Shown here: in pieces, positions 1 to 7,744 of the stretch
How positions within the stretch are numbered: the first letter of the stretch is position 1
Layout of the letters: each line of letters begins with the position of its first letter
DNA from: Marinobacter sp.
GTDB lineage: Bacteria; Pseudomonadota; Gammaproteobacteria; Pseudomonadales; Oleiphilaceae
NCBI RefSeq assembly: GCF_014859525.1
Contig: NZ_JACUUB010000005.1
Span: 27,371-91,370 of the forward strand
Direction: 5' to 3'
Length of the DNA: 64,000 bases
The notes under the pieces: generated by a model
What the model was told of the DNA's origin: nothing
Seen by the model: only the letters and a program-made list of their open reading frames with translations
Databases searched by the model: none
Translations under genes and position numbers: made by a program

Positions 1-1
1 T

Positions 2-232
2 GACGAGTTGTTCGAGTTGGCCAGTGGCATGGGCGGCCTGGAACTGACGGTGGATCTGGAGCAGTGCCACATTCACACTCCGAGGACGACGTTGCGTTTC
101 GTGGTTGAACCGGGGCGGCGTGAGAACCTCCTGAGCGGTCTTGATGAGATAGGTCGCACGCTTACCCATTCTGAATCTATTCGGGCCTACGAGGCAAAAC
201 GCCGTGGGCTGGAGCCCTGGGTTTTTGATTAG
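2..232 (+). CDS. 3-isopropylmalate dehydratase small subunit (LeuD-like), C-terminal end
   Basis: The reading frame is open to the left edge, so only the last ~76 residues are present. The stretch GLDEIGRTLTHSESIRAYEA matches the C-terminus of LeuD, the swivel subunit of the aconitase-superfamily isomerase that interconverts isopropylmalates in leucine synthesis. Related two-subunit hydratases act on citraconate or dimethylmaleate, and the large subunit that would decide the substrate lies outside the window. The next gene, 21 bp downstream, is a PrpR-type sigma54 activator followed by a RidA protein. That is not the usual leuCDB context, so a catabolic hydratase is a real alternative. Family assignment is good; the substrate is uncertain. 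Confidence 0.75.
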   Translation, partial: DELFELASGMGGLELTVDLEQCHIHTPRTTLRFVVEPGRRENLLSGLDEIGRTLTHSESIRAYEAKRRGLEPWVFD

Positions 233-253
233 AACGGAAGCGGGGAGGGAATA

Positions 254-2143
254 TTGGAATTCAATAACGCCGAAGCGGATCGGGTTAAGGTGTGCCTGAT
301 AGGCAACTCCAAGCTTAGCAAAATGGTTCATTCCCTGATTCCGGAATTCCAGTCCATTGCCGAGATCATCATCATCGACAGCATTTTCAACGATGCCTTG
401 ATGTCTGCCCGGCGCCTGGTCGAGCACGATGCGGTGGATGTGTTCATCAGCGCAGGCGCCAACGCGCACTATCTGAAGGACACGATGCCCGTCCCGGTTG
501 TACCGCTGGGGCTTCGGCAATCCGATTTGGTTAACGCCGTTCTGAAAGCCCGCCAGATCAGCAAGAAGATCCTCCTGCTGACCTATGAGCATCAGAGTAC
601 CTGGACTGAATTCCTCGACTACGTTGAAGGTGTCGATATTGTTCACCGAACCTACCAGACGGCTGAGGAGGCAAGGGAGACTTTCCATGGAGTTGAAAAA
701 GACGGTGTTGGTGTGGTCATCGGCTCCAGTTTCATCTGTGATCTGGCTGAACAGGAGGGACTGCCGTTTATCATGGTCTACTCCCGGGAGTCTTGTCGAC
801 TTATGGTTCAAAAGGCCATCGCTGTGGCCGGTGAACACAAACGCGAAAATGAGCGCCGGGCATTTATACAGTTCCTGATGGATAACGCAAGTACCCCGAC
901 GATCATCACCAACCGGGCTGAACAGGTTATCGGATTCAACCGAAGTGCCCTGAGCCTGGTAAAGGGGCTTGCCCGTAATAAACGCATTGATCGCTTCCTG
1001 GATGGCCGGTTTATGCAAACGTCGGACACGATAGCCGAGGGAATTCCATTAGGAGAGCGGCTATGCCGCGTTCAAAAAACGCCGTTTGAAATTGACGGCA
1101 AACGAATTGGTCATCTGTACGCCATCACCCCGGCGCCTGAGAGGAAATCCAGCGCTGGTGGCAAGGCATCTGGGCTGATTTTCAGGTCGGAGCGAATGGC
1201 AGAGGCGGCCCATTTCCTTCAGGTCTACGGTGCAACCCCTGGGGCGGTGCTGCTCAGGGGGGAGACGGGGACGGGCAAAGAACTTGCGGCCCGACTGATT
1301 CACGAGTCCAGCGCAAACAGTGAGGGGCCGTTTGTTGCCATTAACTGCGCGGCGATACCCAGCGAGCTGTTTGAGTCTGAACTGTTTGGTTACGCTGACG
1401 GCGCTTTTACCAGTTCACGGAGTGGCGGAAAATCCGGCTTGCTGGAAACGGCCAACAATGGCACTTTTTTCATGGATGAAATTAACTCCCTGCCGGTGCC
1501 GCAGCAGGCAAAGCTGCTCAGGGTGTTGCAGGAGCGAGAAGTGCGGCCAGTGGGTTCTCATCGTTCCATTTCCCTCAACATCAAGTTTGTGGCTGCCTGC
1601 AATCATGATCTCCTGGAGGAGGTTCGTGAGGGTCGATTTCGGGAAGATCTCTATTATCGGCTCAATGTGTTTATTGTGAATCTGCCACCATTACGGGAAC
1701 GTTTGGAGGACGTTGAACCGCTAACCCGTTACTTTATTCAGACCCATGGCAGGCAGTACGGAATCAACGTTGATGAGGATGCACTCGCAGATGTTCTGGT
1801 TTCACGGTTCAAGCGCTATCGATGGCCGGGCAATGTACGCCAGCTCGAAAATCTGATGGAGCGGTTGTTGGTGTCATCCACTCTTTATTCATCCACCGAG
1901 CAGTTTGCATCACAGCTGCAAAGTCTCGCGCCAGAGTTATTCAAGACTCCAGATTGTGGCAGCTCTCAACATAGTGAGGTTGGGCACCTTCAGAGTATAG
2001 AACAGGAAGCAATCCTGAAGGTTCTTGAGCAATTTGGTGGGAACAGGCTAAAAGCCTCAGAATATCTTGGAATAAGCCAGACTACGCTATGGCGACGGTT
2101 GAAACAGATCAACGCTAACGCTCGCTCCATAGGCAACGATTGA
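254..2143 (+). CDS. PrpR-type sigma54-dependent transcriptional activator
   Basis: 629 residues, TTG start preceded by GGGAGGG. Residues ~10-200 resemble the PrpR N-terminal sensor domain, which binds a small metabolite. A short linker, possibly PAS-like, follows. The AAA+ domain (~310-545) has Walker A GETGTGKE and Walker B FFMDEI. A C-terminal Fis-type helix-turn-helix (~585-620) ends the protein. In this family the activator binds upstream of a -24/-12 promoter and remodels sigma54 polymerase when its ligand is present. The sigma54-contacting loop, normally GAFTGA, reads GAFTSS here, which is unusual and may impair or alter activation. The gene lies between a LeuD-like gene and a RidA gene on the same strand, so it probably controls a small catabolic operon. 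Ligand unknown. Confidence 0.88.
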   Translation: MEFNNAEADRVKVCLIGNSKLSKMVHSLIPEFQSIAEIIIIDSIFNDALMSARRLVEHDAVDVFISAGANAHYLKDTMPVPVVPLGLRQSDLVNAVLKARQISKKILLLTYEHQSTWTEFLDYVEGVDIVHRTYQTAEEARETFHGVEKDGVGVVIGSSFICDLAEQEGLPFIMVYSRESCRLMVQKAIAVAGEHKRENERRAFIQFLMDNASTPTIITNRAEQVIGFNRSALSLVKGLARNKRIDRFLDGRFMQTSDTIAEGIPLGERLCRVQKTPFEIDGKRIGHLYAITPAPERKSSAGGKASGLIFRSERMAEAAHFLQVYGATPGAVLLRGETGTGKELAARLIHESSANSEGPFVAINCAAIPSELFESELFGYADGAFTSSRSGGKSGLLETANNGTFFMDEINSLPVPQQAKLLRVLQEREVRPVGSHRSISLNIKFVAACNHDLLEEVREGRFREDLYYRLNVFIVNLPPLRERLEDVEPLTRYFIQTHGRQYGINVDEDALADVLVSRFKRYRWPGNVRQLENLMERLLVSSTLYSSTEQFASQLQSLAPELFKTPDCGSSQHSEVGHLQSIEQEAILKVLEQFGGNRLKASEYLGISQTTLWRRLKQINANARSIGND

Positions 2144-2156
2144 TTGGGAGAATGCG

Positions 2157-2549
2157 ATGACTATTGGAACAGAACCGATTTTCCTTGAATCTGATCCATT
2201 TGAAAATTTTCTCATTGGCCAGGGCCATTGTGTGGGTAATCTGGTTTTTCTCTCGGGGCAGGCCGCACTTGATCAGCACGGCCAGATCAGAGGCGTCGGG
2301 GATATTGATGCCCAAATAAATCAGGCTATGGCGAACATTGAGCGGGCACTGAATGCGGCAGGATCGGGAGTCGATCGAATTTTTAAGATAACCGTGTATC
2401 TCACAGACATGGCCCACTTTGACAGTGTTATGAAGATGCGGGAGCGATACTTCAAAAAACCTTGGCCTGCGGACACCACTGTCGGTGTGTCCGCACTGGC
2501 GCTGCCTGAATTAATGGTTGAGCTTGACGTTATTGCCACCCGGCCTTAA
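2157..2549 (+). CDS. RidA/YjgF/YER057c-family protein
   Basis: 130 residues, the usual length for the Rid family. Recognisable stretches are VGNLVFLSGQAALD near the N-terminus and KITVYLTDMAHF in the middle. RidA proteins form trimers that hydrolyse reactive enamine/imine intermediates released by PLP enzymes; other family members act on related imines in catabolic pathways. The conserved arginine of true RidA, which lies in a C-terminal R-x-x-V-x-V type segment, is not clearly present here, so this may be a Rid subfamily with another role. It starts 13 bp after the sigma54 activator with GGGAG upstream, so the two are likely cotranscribed. Convergent with alkK, with only 20 bp between stop codons. 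Confidence 0.85.
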   Translation: MTIGTEPIFLESDPFENFLIGQGHCVGNLVFLSGQAALDQHGQIRGVGDIDAQINQAMANIERALNAAGSGVDRIFKITVYLTDMAHFDSVMKMRERYFKKPWPADTTVGVSALALPELMVELDVIATRP

Positions 2550-2569
2550 CCGAGTGGCAGCGCATTGGT

Positions 2570-4213
2570 TTACTGCAACTGATCCCGAATCAGTTTCTTG
2601 TTGATCTTGCCAACACTGGTCTTCGGAATGTCCTCAACAAAGTCGATTTGTTCGGGAATGGCCCACTTGTTGATGTCGCCACTCTCGACGAACTTGCTCA
2701 GGTGCTCCTGGATATCCTTCAGCGATACGTCCTCGCCCGGCTTCAAGGTGATCAGGGCGTAAGGCCGCTCACCCCATTTCTCGTCCGGCACACCGACCAC
2801 AGCGGCACCGGCGACGGCCGGATGCTGGCTGATCAGGTTTTCCAGATCCAGAGACGACAGCCACTCGCCGCCGGTTTTGATCACATCCTTGATGCGGTCT
2901 TTGATGGTCAGGGTGCTGTTCGGCTCCATCGAGGCCACATCGCCGGTGTGCAACCAGCCGCCCTGCCACAGCTCTTCGCCTTTCTCCGGTTCTTTAAAGT
3001 AGCTCTGGGTCAACCAGGGTGAGCGAGCAACCACTTCGCCTTTGGCTTCTCCGTCGTGGGCTACCGGATTGCCATCGGGATCTACAATTTCCAGTTCAAC
3101 CAGCGGCGCCGCGATGCCCGTTTTCACCCGGATCGCCGTCTGTTGTTCCAGGGGCAGTTCCATATCTTCCGGCTTGAGGTGAGAGGCGCTCAGCAGTGGG
3201 CAGGTTTCAGACATACCGTAAGCGGTATACATCTTGATGCCGAGCTTTGCCCCGGCGTCACACAGGCCTTTGGTGAGCGCGCTACCACCGATCAGAACAT
3301 GCCAGTTGCTCAGGTCGGCGGTTTTAATGGACTCGGTAGCCATCATCATCTGCATGATGGTGGGTACGCAGTGCGAGAAAGTGACTTTGTGTTCTTTTAG
3401 CAGGTCGACCAGCAGTTCCGGTTCGTAACGGCCGGGGTAGACCTGCTTGATGCCCATCATGGTAGCTGCGTAAGGCACGCCCCAGGCATGAACATGGAAC
3501 ATCGGAGTCAGCGGCATGTACACCGACGACGAGCGCATTAGCGGCATTTCATCGAACGAGGCCACAGTGCCGGTCATCACCAGGGTGTGCAGCACCAGCT
3601 GGCGGTGGCTGAAGTACACGCCTTTCGGGTTGCCGGTGGTGCCGGTGGTGTAAAAGGTGGTGGCAACGCTGTTTTCGTCAAAGTCCGGGAAATCGAACTG
3701 GTTGTCGGCTTTCTCCAGCAAGGCTTCGTAGTGGCCGATAGTATCAACCGACGTCGCTTTTGCGGTGTCGTTGTCGGTCAGCTGAATCCAGGTCTTGACG
3801 GTCTTGATCTCGTCTTTGACGCCCTCGATGATCGGCAGGAAGTCATCGTGCACCAGCACCACGTCGTCCTCGGCGTGGTTCATGGTGTACACAATCTGTT
3901 CGGGCGACAGCCGTACGTTAACCGTGTGCAGAATGGCGCCAATCATCGGAATGGCGAAGAAGCACTCCAGATAGCGTGGGGTGTCCCAGTCCATCACCGC
4001 CACCGTATCACCGGCTTTCACACCGGCGTCGGTCAGGGCATTGGCCAGGCGATGGATACGATCCACCAGATCGGTGTAGGTGTACTTGCTGCGGTTGGAA
4101 TAGACGATTTCCTGGTCGGGATTGTAACGAGGCCCGGACAACAGGAGCTGTTTGATCAGAAGGGGGTATTGGTGTGCGTTATCGGCCGCTTGCAGAATGC
4201 GGGTTTGTGCCAT
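2570..4213 (-). CDS. alkK: Medium-chain fatty acid--CoA ligase (AlkK-like)
   Basis: 547 residues, matching the ~546 of AlkK from alkane-degrading Pseudomonas. It is an ANL-superfamily adenylate-forming enzyme that activates fatty acids with ATP and CoA. The P-loop-like motif is YTTGTTGNPKG (residues ~190-200), the A5-type motif is YGMSET, and the hinge region LHTGDVA is followed by a C-terminal lysine in SVGKINKK. In alkane metabolism this step converts the acid made from the terminal alcohol into a substrate for beta-oxidation. alkB lies 12.7 kb away, so the two are not one operon, but they fit the same pathway. Chain-length preference is inferred from resemblance only. Start ATG at 4213. 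Confidence 0.87.
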   Translation of the reverse strand: MAQTRILQAADNAHQYPLLIKQLLLSGPRYNPDQEIVYSNRSKYTYTDLVDRIHRLANALTDAGVKAGDTVAVMDWDTPRYLECFFAIPMIGAILHTVNVRLSPEQIVYTMNHAEDDVVLVHDDFLPIIEGVKDEIKTVKTWIQLTDNDTAKATSVDTIGHYEALLEKADNQFDFPDFDENSVATTFYTTGTTGNPKGVYFSHRQLVLHTLVMTGTVASFDEMPLMRSSSVYMPLTPMFHVHAWGVPYAATMMGIKQVYPGRYEPELLVDLLKEHKVTFSHCVPTIMQMMMATESIKTADLSNWHVLIGGSALTKGLCDAGAKLGIKMYTAYGMSETCPLLSASHLKPEDMELPLEQQTAIRVKTGIAAPLVELEIVDPDGNPVAHDGEAKGEVVARSPWLTQSYFKEPEKGEELWQGGWLHTGDVASMEPNSTLTIKDRIKDVIKTGGEWLSSLDLENLISQHPAVAGAAVVGVPDEKWGERPYALITLKPGEDVSLKDIQEHLSKFVESGDINKWAIPEQIDFVEDIPKTSVGKINKKLIRDQLQ

Positions 4214-4259
4214 GGTTTACACCTCTTCGACGTCTTGTTGAGTGGTTGTTTTTATTGAT

Positions 4260-4679
4260 TCAAAGCTCGTCATCCTCACCACGCTTTTTGTGCGGGGGCG
4301 GGATGACGCTTTCTGGAGCGGGCTCAAAGCCGCTGTGTAGTTTGTGAGTTTTTTCATCGTAGTTGTCTTTGAGTTCATCCTTTACCGTGCCTTCCCACAG
4401 CGGTGTGCCAAGGAAATAACCAGCCCGGCCAATAACATGAGCCGCGATGGGGGCTGTGATCAGGATAAAAATCACGATGGCGAATGCCCGGGCAAACACG
4501 ACCACGTCTGCAAAGTGAACGGCTACGCCAGCCATGGTCATCATCGCGCCCATGGCGCCGGCTTTGGTGGAGGCGTGCATTCGAGTTGGCAGGTCCGGAA
4601 GCCGAAGAATGCCAACGGAGGCCAAAATCATAAAGCCGGCACCGGTCAGGAGCAGTATGGCAACGATCAGCTCACTCAC
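4260..4679 (-). CDS. mnhG: Mrp/Mnh Na+/H+ antiporter subunit G
   Basis: 139 residues from a GTG start at 4679 (GTG-AGT-GAG), preceded by a strong GAGGAGG. A start 13 codons upstream is possible but has no comparable site. The segments GFMILASVGILRLPDLPTRM and KAGAMGAMM are typical of MrpG/PhaG, a small subunit with three membrane helices. The cytoplasmic tail, rich in charged residues and ending KKRGEDDEL, is longer than usual. Last gene of the seven-gene operon and overlaps mnhF by 8 bp. Required for assembly of the complex. Confidence 0.93.
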   Translation of the reverse strand: MSELIVAILLLTGAGFMILASVGILRLPDLPTRMHASTKAGAMGAMMTMAGVAVHFADVVVFARAFAIVIFILITAPIAAHVIGRAGYFLGTPLWEGTVKDELKDNYDEKTHKLHSGFEPAPESVIPPPHKKRGEDDEL

Positions 4680-4944
4680 TTTTGCGTCCTCCTCGCTCCA
4701 GGAATCGGGCAAAACCAACGGCGGTCAAAAACGCCGTCAGTGCAATAACAATGGCGACGTCCAGCAGGCTCGACACCCCGGTGTCGATGGCATGGACCCC
4801 TACATAACCGACCACGATGGAGGCAATCAGTTCCAGAGATACCACGCGGTCGGGCAAGGATGGCCCTTTGGTCAGCCGGATAAACGCAAACAGCAGCGCC
4901 ACCGACAGCATGAAATAGACAATATTGATCACAACATTCAGCAC
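4672..4944 (-). CDS. mnhF: Mrp/Mnh Na+/H+ antiporter subunit F
   Basis: 90 residues with three predicted membrane helices. The stretch RLTKGPSLPDRVVSLELIAS is the MrpF signature (small subunits F and G share a P-D-R/T motif). The subunit is part of the hydrophobic Mrp complex that exchanges cytoplasmic Na+ for external protons. It sits 11 bp downstream of mnhE and its end overlaps mnhG, consistent with tight operon transcription. Confidence 0.93.
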   Translation of the reverse strand: MLNVVINIVYFMLSVALLFAFIRLTKGPSLPDRVVSLELIASIVVGYVGVHAIDTGVSSLLDVAIVIALTAFLTAVGFARFLERGGRKSE

Positions 4945-4955
4945 GTTTCAGCTCC

Positions 4956-5429
4956 TCAGCGCATGATCTTCAGAATCCGGAACTCAAGCTCCTTGAGATC
5001 CTTGCGCAACTGCTCCTCATCCTGCAGGAACATGGCATGAATATAGAGAACCCGCCGGTCATCGGAGACGTCCAGGCTCAGTGTGCCGGGCGTCAGCGAG
5101 ATGAAGCTGCTCAGGAACATGATCTCGGCGTCACTGTGCGCTTCCATTTCAAACGCGATTACGCCCGGTTTCATGTACCAGACCGGCGTGGCGACGTCAT
5201 AAGCAACCCGGAAGTTCGCCTTGACCAGTTCTTTGATAAAGAACAAGGAAAACGAAATCAGCCTGGGCAGCCGGCGCGAATACCCCTTGAGTGCCGGAAC
5301 ATGCTTCTGCAGTACCATCAGCGCCAGATAGCCGAAGATCAGGCCGGCAAGCAGGTTCCAGGCGGTAAACGATCCGCTCAACGCGACCCAGGCCAGTGCC
5401 AGGCAGACGTTCCAGAAAAATCCGATCAT
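4956..5429 (-). CDS. mnhE: Mrp/Mnh Na+/H+ antiporter subunit E
   Basis: 157 residues, usual for MrpE. N-terminal helices (WNVCLALAWVALSGSFTAWN) are followed by a soluble C-terminal part with SSFISLTPGTLSLDVSDD, a well-conserved MrpE segment. The start ATG overlaps the mnhD stop by 4 bp, so translation is probably coupled. MrpE is needed for full antiport and for complex stability in characterised systems. Confidence 0.94.
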   Translation of the reverse strand: MIGFFWNVCLALAWVALSGSFTAWNLLAGLIFGYLALMVLQKHVPALKGYSRRLPRLISFSLFFIKELVKANFRVAYDVATPVWYMKPGVIAFEMEAHSDAEIMFLSSFISLTPGTLSLDVSDDRRVLYIHAMFLQDEEQLRKDLKELEFRILKIMR

Positions 5430-6940
5430 GGCTGATCACCTCCCAGCACCGCCTCGATGTACAGCTGCGGGTTCATTAGCTGTTTGGCAGACATCTCTGC
5501 CAGCTCATAGATAGGTTGACCATAAAGGCCGATGATCAGCGTGCAGATGGCCAGGCCCACCATTGGGACATAATAGGCCCAGGCGTGCTTCTCGTTCAGC
5601 TTACCCTTGAGTTCTTCGGTATTTTGCACGTGATCGGGAATTTTCTTCCAGAACACTTCGGCCCAGATCTTGATCATGGAGTAGAGCGTGAGCAGGCCTA
5701 CCAGCAAGGCGACAAACGTGACCAGATAGGCCTCTGCTTCCAGAGCCGCGCGGATGATCACGAATTTGGCAAAGAAGCCCGACAGGGGCGGGATGCCAGC
5801 GAGCGAGAGCGCAGGTATCAGGAACAAAATCGCCAGCAGCGGGCGGTACTTGTAAACGCCGCCGAGGTCTTTAAGTTCATAGCTGCCCAATAGACGATAA
5901 GTGAACCCGCTAACCAGGAACAGATTCGTTTTAACGATGATGTGGTGCATGATGTAGAACACCCCGCCAATGATGGCGAGCGGTGTGTAAAGGGCCAGGC
6001 CCAGCATCATATAGCCGATCTGGCTGACGATGTGAAACGACAGGATTCGCCGAAACTCGAACTGAGCAGCCGCGCCCAGCACGCCGGTCAGCATGGTCAG
6101 AGTTGCGGCCCACAACAGAATGTTGTGGGTGTACTCGACATCCTGGTTGAAGATCAGGGTGAACATCCGGAACAGGGCATACACCCCGACCTTGGTCAGC
6201 AGGCCTGCAAACAGCGCGGATACGGCCACTTGTGGCGTGTGGTAAGAGGCAGGAAGCCAAAAGAACAGAGGAAAAGCGGCCGCTTTGATACCGAAGGAGA
6301 CCATAAACATCATGGCCACCACGGTAATCATGCCGGTATCTTCAACCTGACTGACTTTCTGGGCAATGTCCGCCATATTCAAAGTGCCCACCATACCGTA
6401 GAGCAGGCCTACTGCAGACAGGAAGATTGCCGATGAAAACAGGTTCAGGGTGACGTATTTGATGGCACCTTCCATCTGAGCTCGTTCACCGCCGAGGGTC
6501 AGCAGAGCAAAAGATGCCAGCAGCATGACCTCAAACCAGACAAAGAGGTTGAAAATGTCGCCGGTCAGGAACGAGCCGGCAACGCCCGCCAACAGCAAGT
6601 GCATCAATGGGTAATAGCCGAATTTTTCGTGCCCGCGTGGGGTCGAGGCCAGAGAGTAGATAGCGATCGCCAACCCAATGATCCCGGTCAGTACAATCAT
6701 AATGGCGGCCAGAACGTCCGACACAAAGACAATACTGAAGGGAGCTGGCCAGCTACCCATTTGCATGGTGATAAAGCCATGCTCCGTGGTTGACATCAAC
6801 AGCCAGATACCGCTCCAGAGCAGTAAACCATTGGCCAATACGGCAAGCAGGCGCTGATAGCGAACCGAGCGCCAAAGCGACAGTGACAGGGCGCCGGCGG
6901 TCAGAGGGATCAGTACAGGAAGAATCAGTTCCGGGCTCAA
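5426..6940 (-). CDS. mnhD: Mrp/Mnh Na+/H+ antiporter subunit D
   Basis: 504 residues, about 14 membrane helices. It belongs to the proton-translocating NuoL/M/N-like family. Segments such as [20 protein letters not shown] carry the helix-5 glutamate used in proton transfer, and [19 protein letters not shown] carries the conserved lysine/proline helix with histidine. With MrpA it is thought to form the ion-translocation route. The gene overlaps mnhC by 4 bp upstream and mnhE by 4 bp downstream. Confidence 0.95.
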   Translation of the reverse strand: MSPELILPVLIPLTAGALSLSLWRSVRYQRLLAVLANGLLLWSGIWLLMSTTEHGFITMQMGSWPAPFSIVFVSDVLAAIMIVLTGIIGLAIAIYSLASTPRGHEKFGYYPLMHLLLAGVAGSFLTGDIFNLFVWFEVMLLASFALLTLGGERAQMEGAIKYVTLNLFSSAIFLSAVGLLYGMVGTLNMADIAQKVSQVEDTGMITVVAMMFMVSFGIKAAAFPLFFWLPASYHTPQVAVSALFAGLLTKVGVYALFRMFTLIFNQDVEYTHNILLWAATLTMLTGVLGAAAQFEFRRILSFHIVSQIGYMMLGLALYTPLAIIGGVFYIMHHIIVKTNLFLVSGFTYRLLGSYELKDLGGVYKYRPLLAILFLIPALSLAGIPPLSGFFAKFVIIRAALEAEAYLVTFVALLVGLLTLYSMIKIWAEVFWKKIPDHVQNTEELKGKLNEKHAWAYYVPMVGLAICTLIIGLYGQPIYELAEMSAKQLMNPQLYIEAVLGGDQP

Positions 6941-7284
6941 GTGTCCGTATCCTTCATTTGGTCCAGGTCATCGGTTCCCACCACTTCATAGGCGCGGCGG
7001 ATAAGAACCACAGCGAAGGCCAGTACGCCAAAGGCGATAACAATAGCCGTAAGAATCAGTGCCTGAGGCAGCGGGTCGGCAACGATGCCGACCGGGCCGC
7101 TGGCACCTTCCGGTATTAGCGGGGGCGCGCCGCGCGTCATGCCAGATACGACGAATATCAGCAGGTTGGCCGCGTTACTCAGGATCATCAAACCAATGAC
7201 CAGCTTGACGATCGAGCGCCTGAGCATCATGTAGAAGGCAGCGGTGAACATAATGCCCACCACATAGGCCATCAGGCTCTCCAT
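6937..7284 (-). CDS. mnhC: Mrp/Mnh Na+/H+ antiporter subunit C (NuoK-like)
   Basis: 115 residues, three helices, homologous to NuoK of complex I. The segment [18 protein letters not shown] is the family signature, with TRGAPPLIP in the following loop and a C-terminal [20 protein letters not shown] helix. The start ATG at 7284 follows a clear GGAGG. There is a 34-bp gap to mnhB, the largest gap inside this operon. Confidence 0.95.
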   Translation of the reverse strand: MESLMAYVVGIMFTAAFYMMLRRSIVKLVIGLMILSNAANLLIFVVSGMTRGAPPLIPEGASGPVGIVADPLPQALILTAIVIAFGVLAFAVVLIRRAYEVVGTDDLDQMKDTDT

Positions 7285-7318
7285 AGAGATCCTCCGGGTG
7301 TTTGTTCTGCAAAATGGA

Positions 7319-7744
7319 TCATTCTTCTGCTTCCATCAGGCCGATGACAAAGCTTGTGATGGTGCCCAACACCGCAAGGTAGACACCAATGTCAAAAATC
7401 AGCGGTGTTGACAGCTTGAGGTAATCGCCCCCCGGCAGCGGAAGGTCCCACCAGTGTGCGGTGAGCATAGGCTGGCCAGAAAACAAGGCTGGCAATGTTG
7501 ACGCCAGGCCCAGCAGGAGCCCGGCCCCAAGCAGGTCTCTGGGGCCAACTCTCAGAATCCGGCGGGTTGCTTCAGCACCAAAAGCGAAGGCATAGAGAAC
7601 GAAGGCACCGGCAGCGACCAGCCCGCCGATAAAACCGCCACCCGGCTCGTCGTGACCCCGGAGCAACAGGAAGATTGAGAACATCAGCTGCAGCGGCATA
7701 ATCAGCAAGGCTGCAGTGTGCAGAATCATGGTGTTGGACTTCAT
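7319..7744 (-). CDS. mnhB: Mrp/Mnh Na+/H+ antiporter subunit B
   Basis: 141 residues with four predicted helices. The segment [20 protein letters not shown] is the strongly conserved MrpB signature. Its start overlaps the mnhA stop (ATGA type). As a separate B subunit beside a long MrpA, it places the operon in the seven-gene Mrp arrangement rather than the six-gene type with fused A and B. Confidence 0.95.
   Translation of the reverse strand: MKSNTMILHTAALLIMPLQLMFSIFLLLRGHDEPGGGFIGGLVAAGAFVLYAFAFGAEATRRILRVGPRDLLGAGLLLGLASTLPALFSGQPMLTAHWWDLPLPGGDYLKLSTPLIFDIGVYLAVLGTITSFVIGLMEAEE

Noticed and set aside
585..878. Many long frames antisense to or overlapping the accepted genes
   Set aside because: They are shadow frames of high-GC genes without ribosome sites or recognisable protein features.
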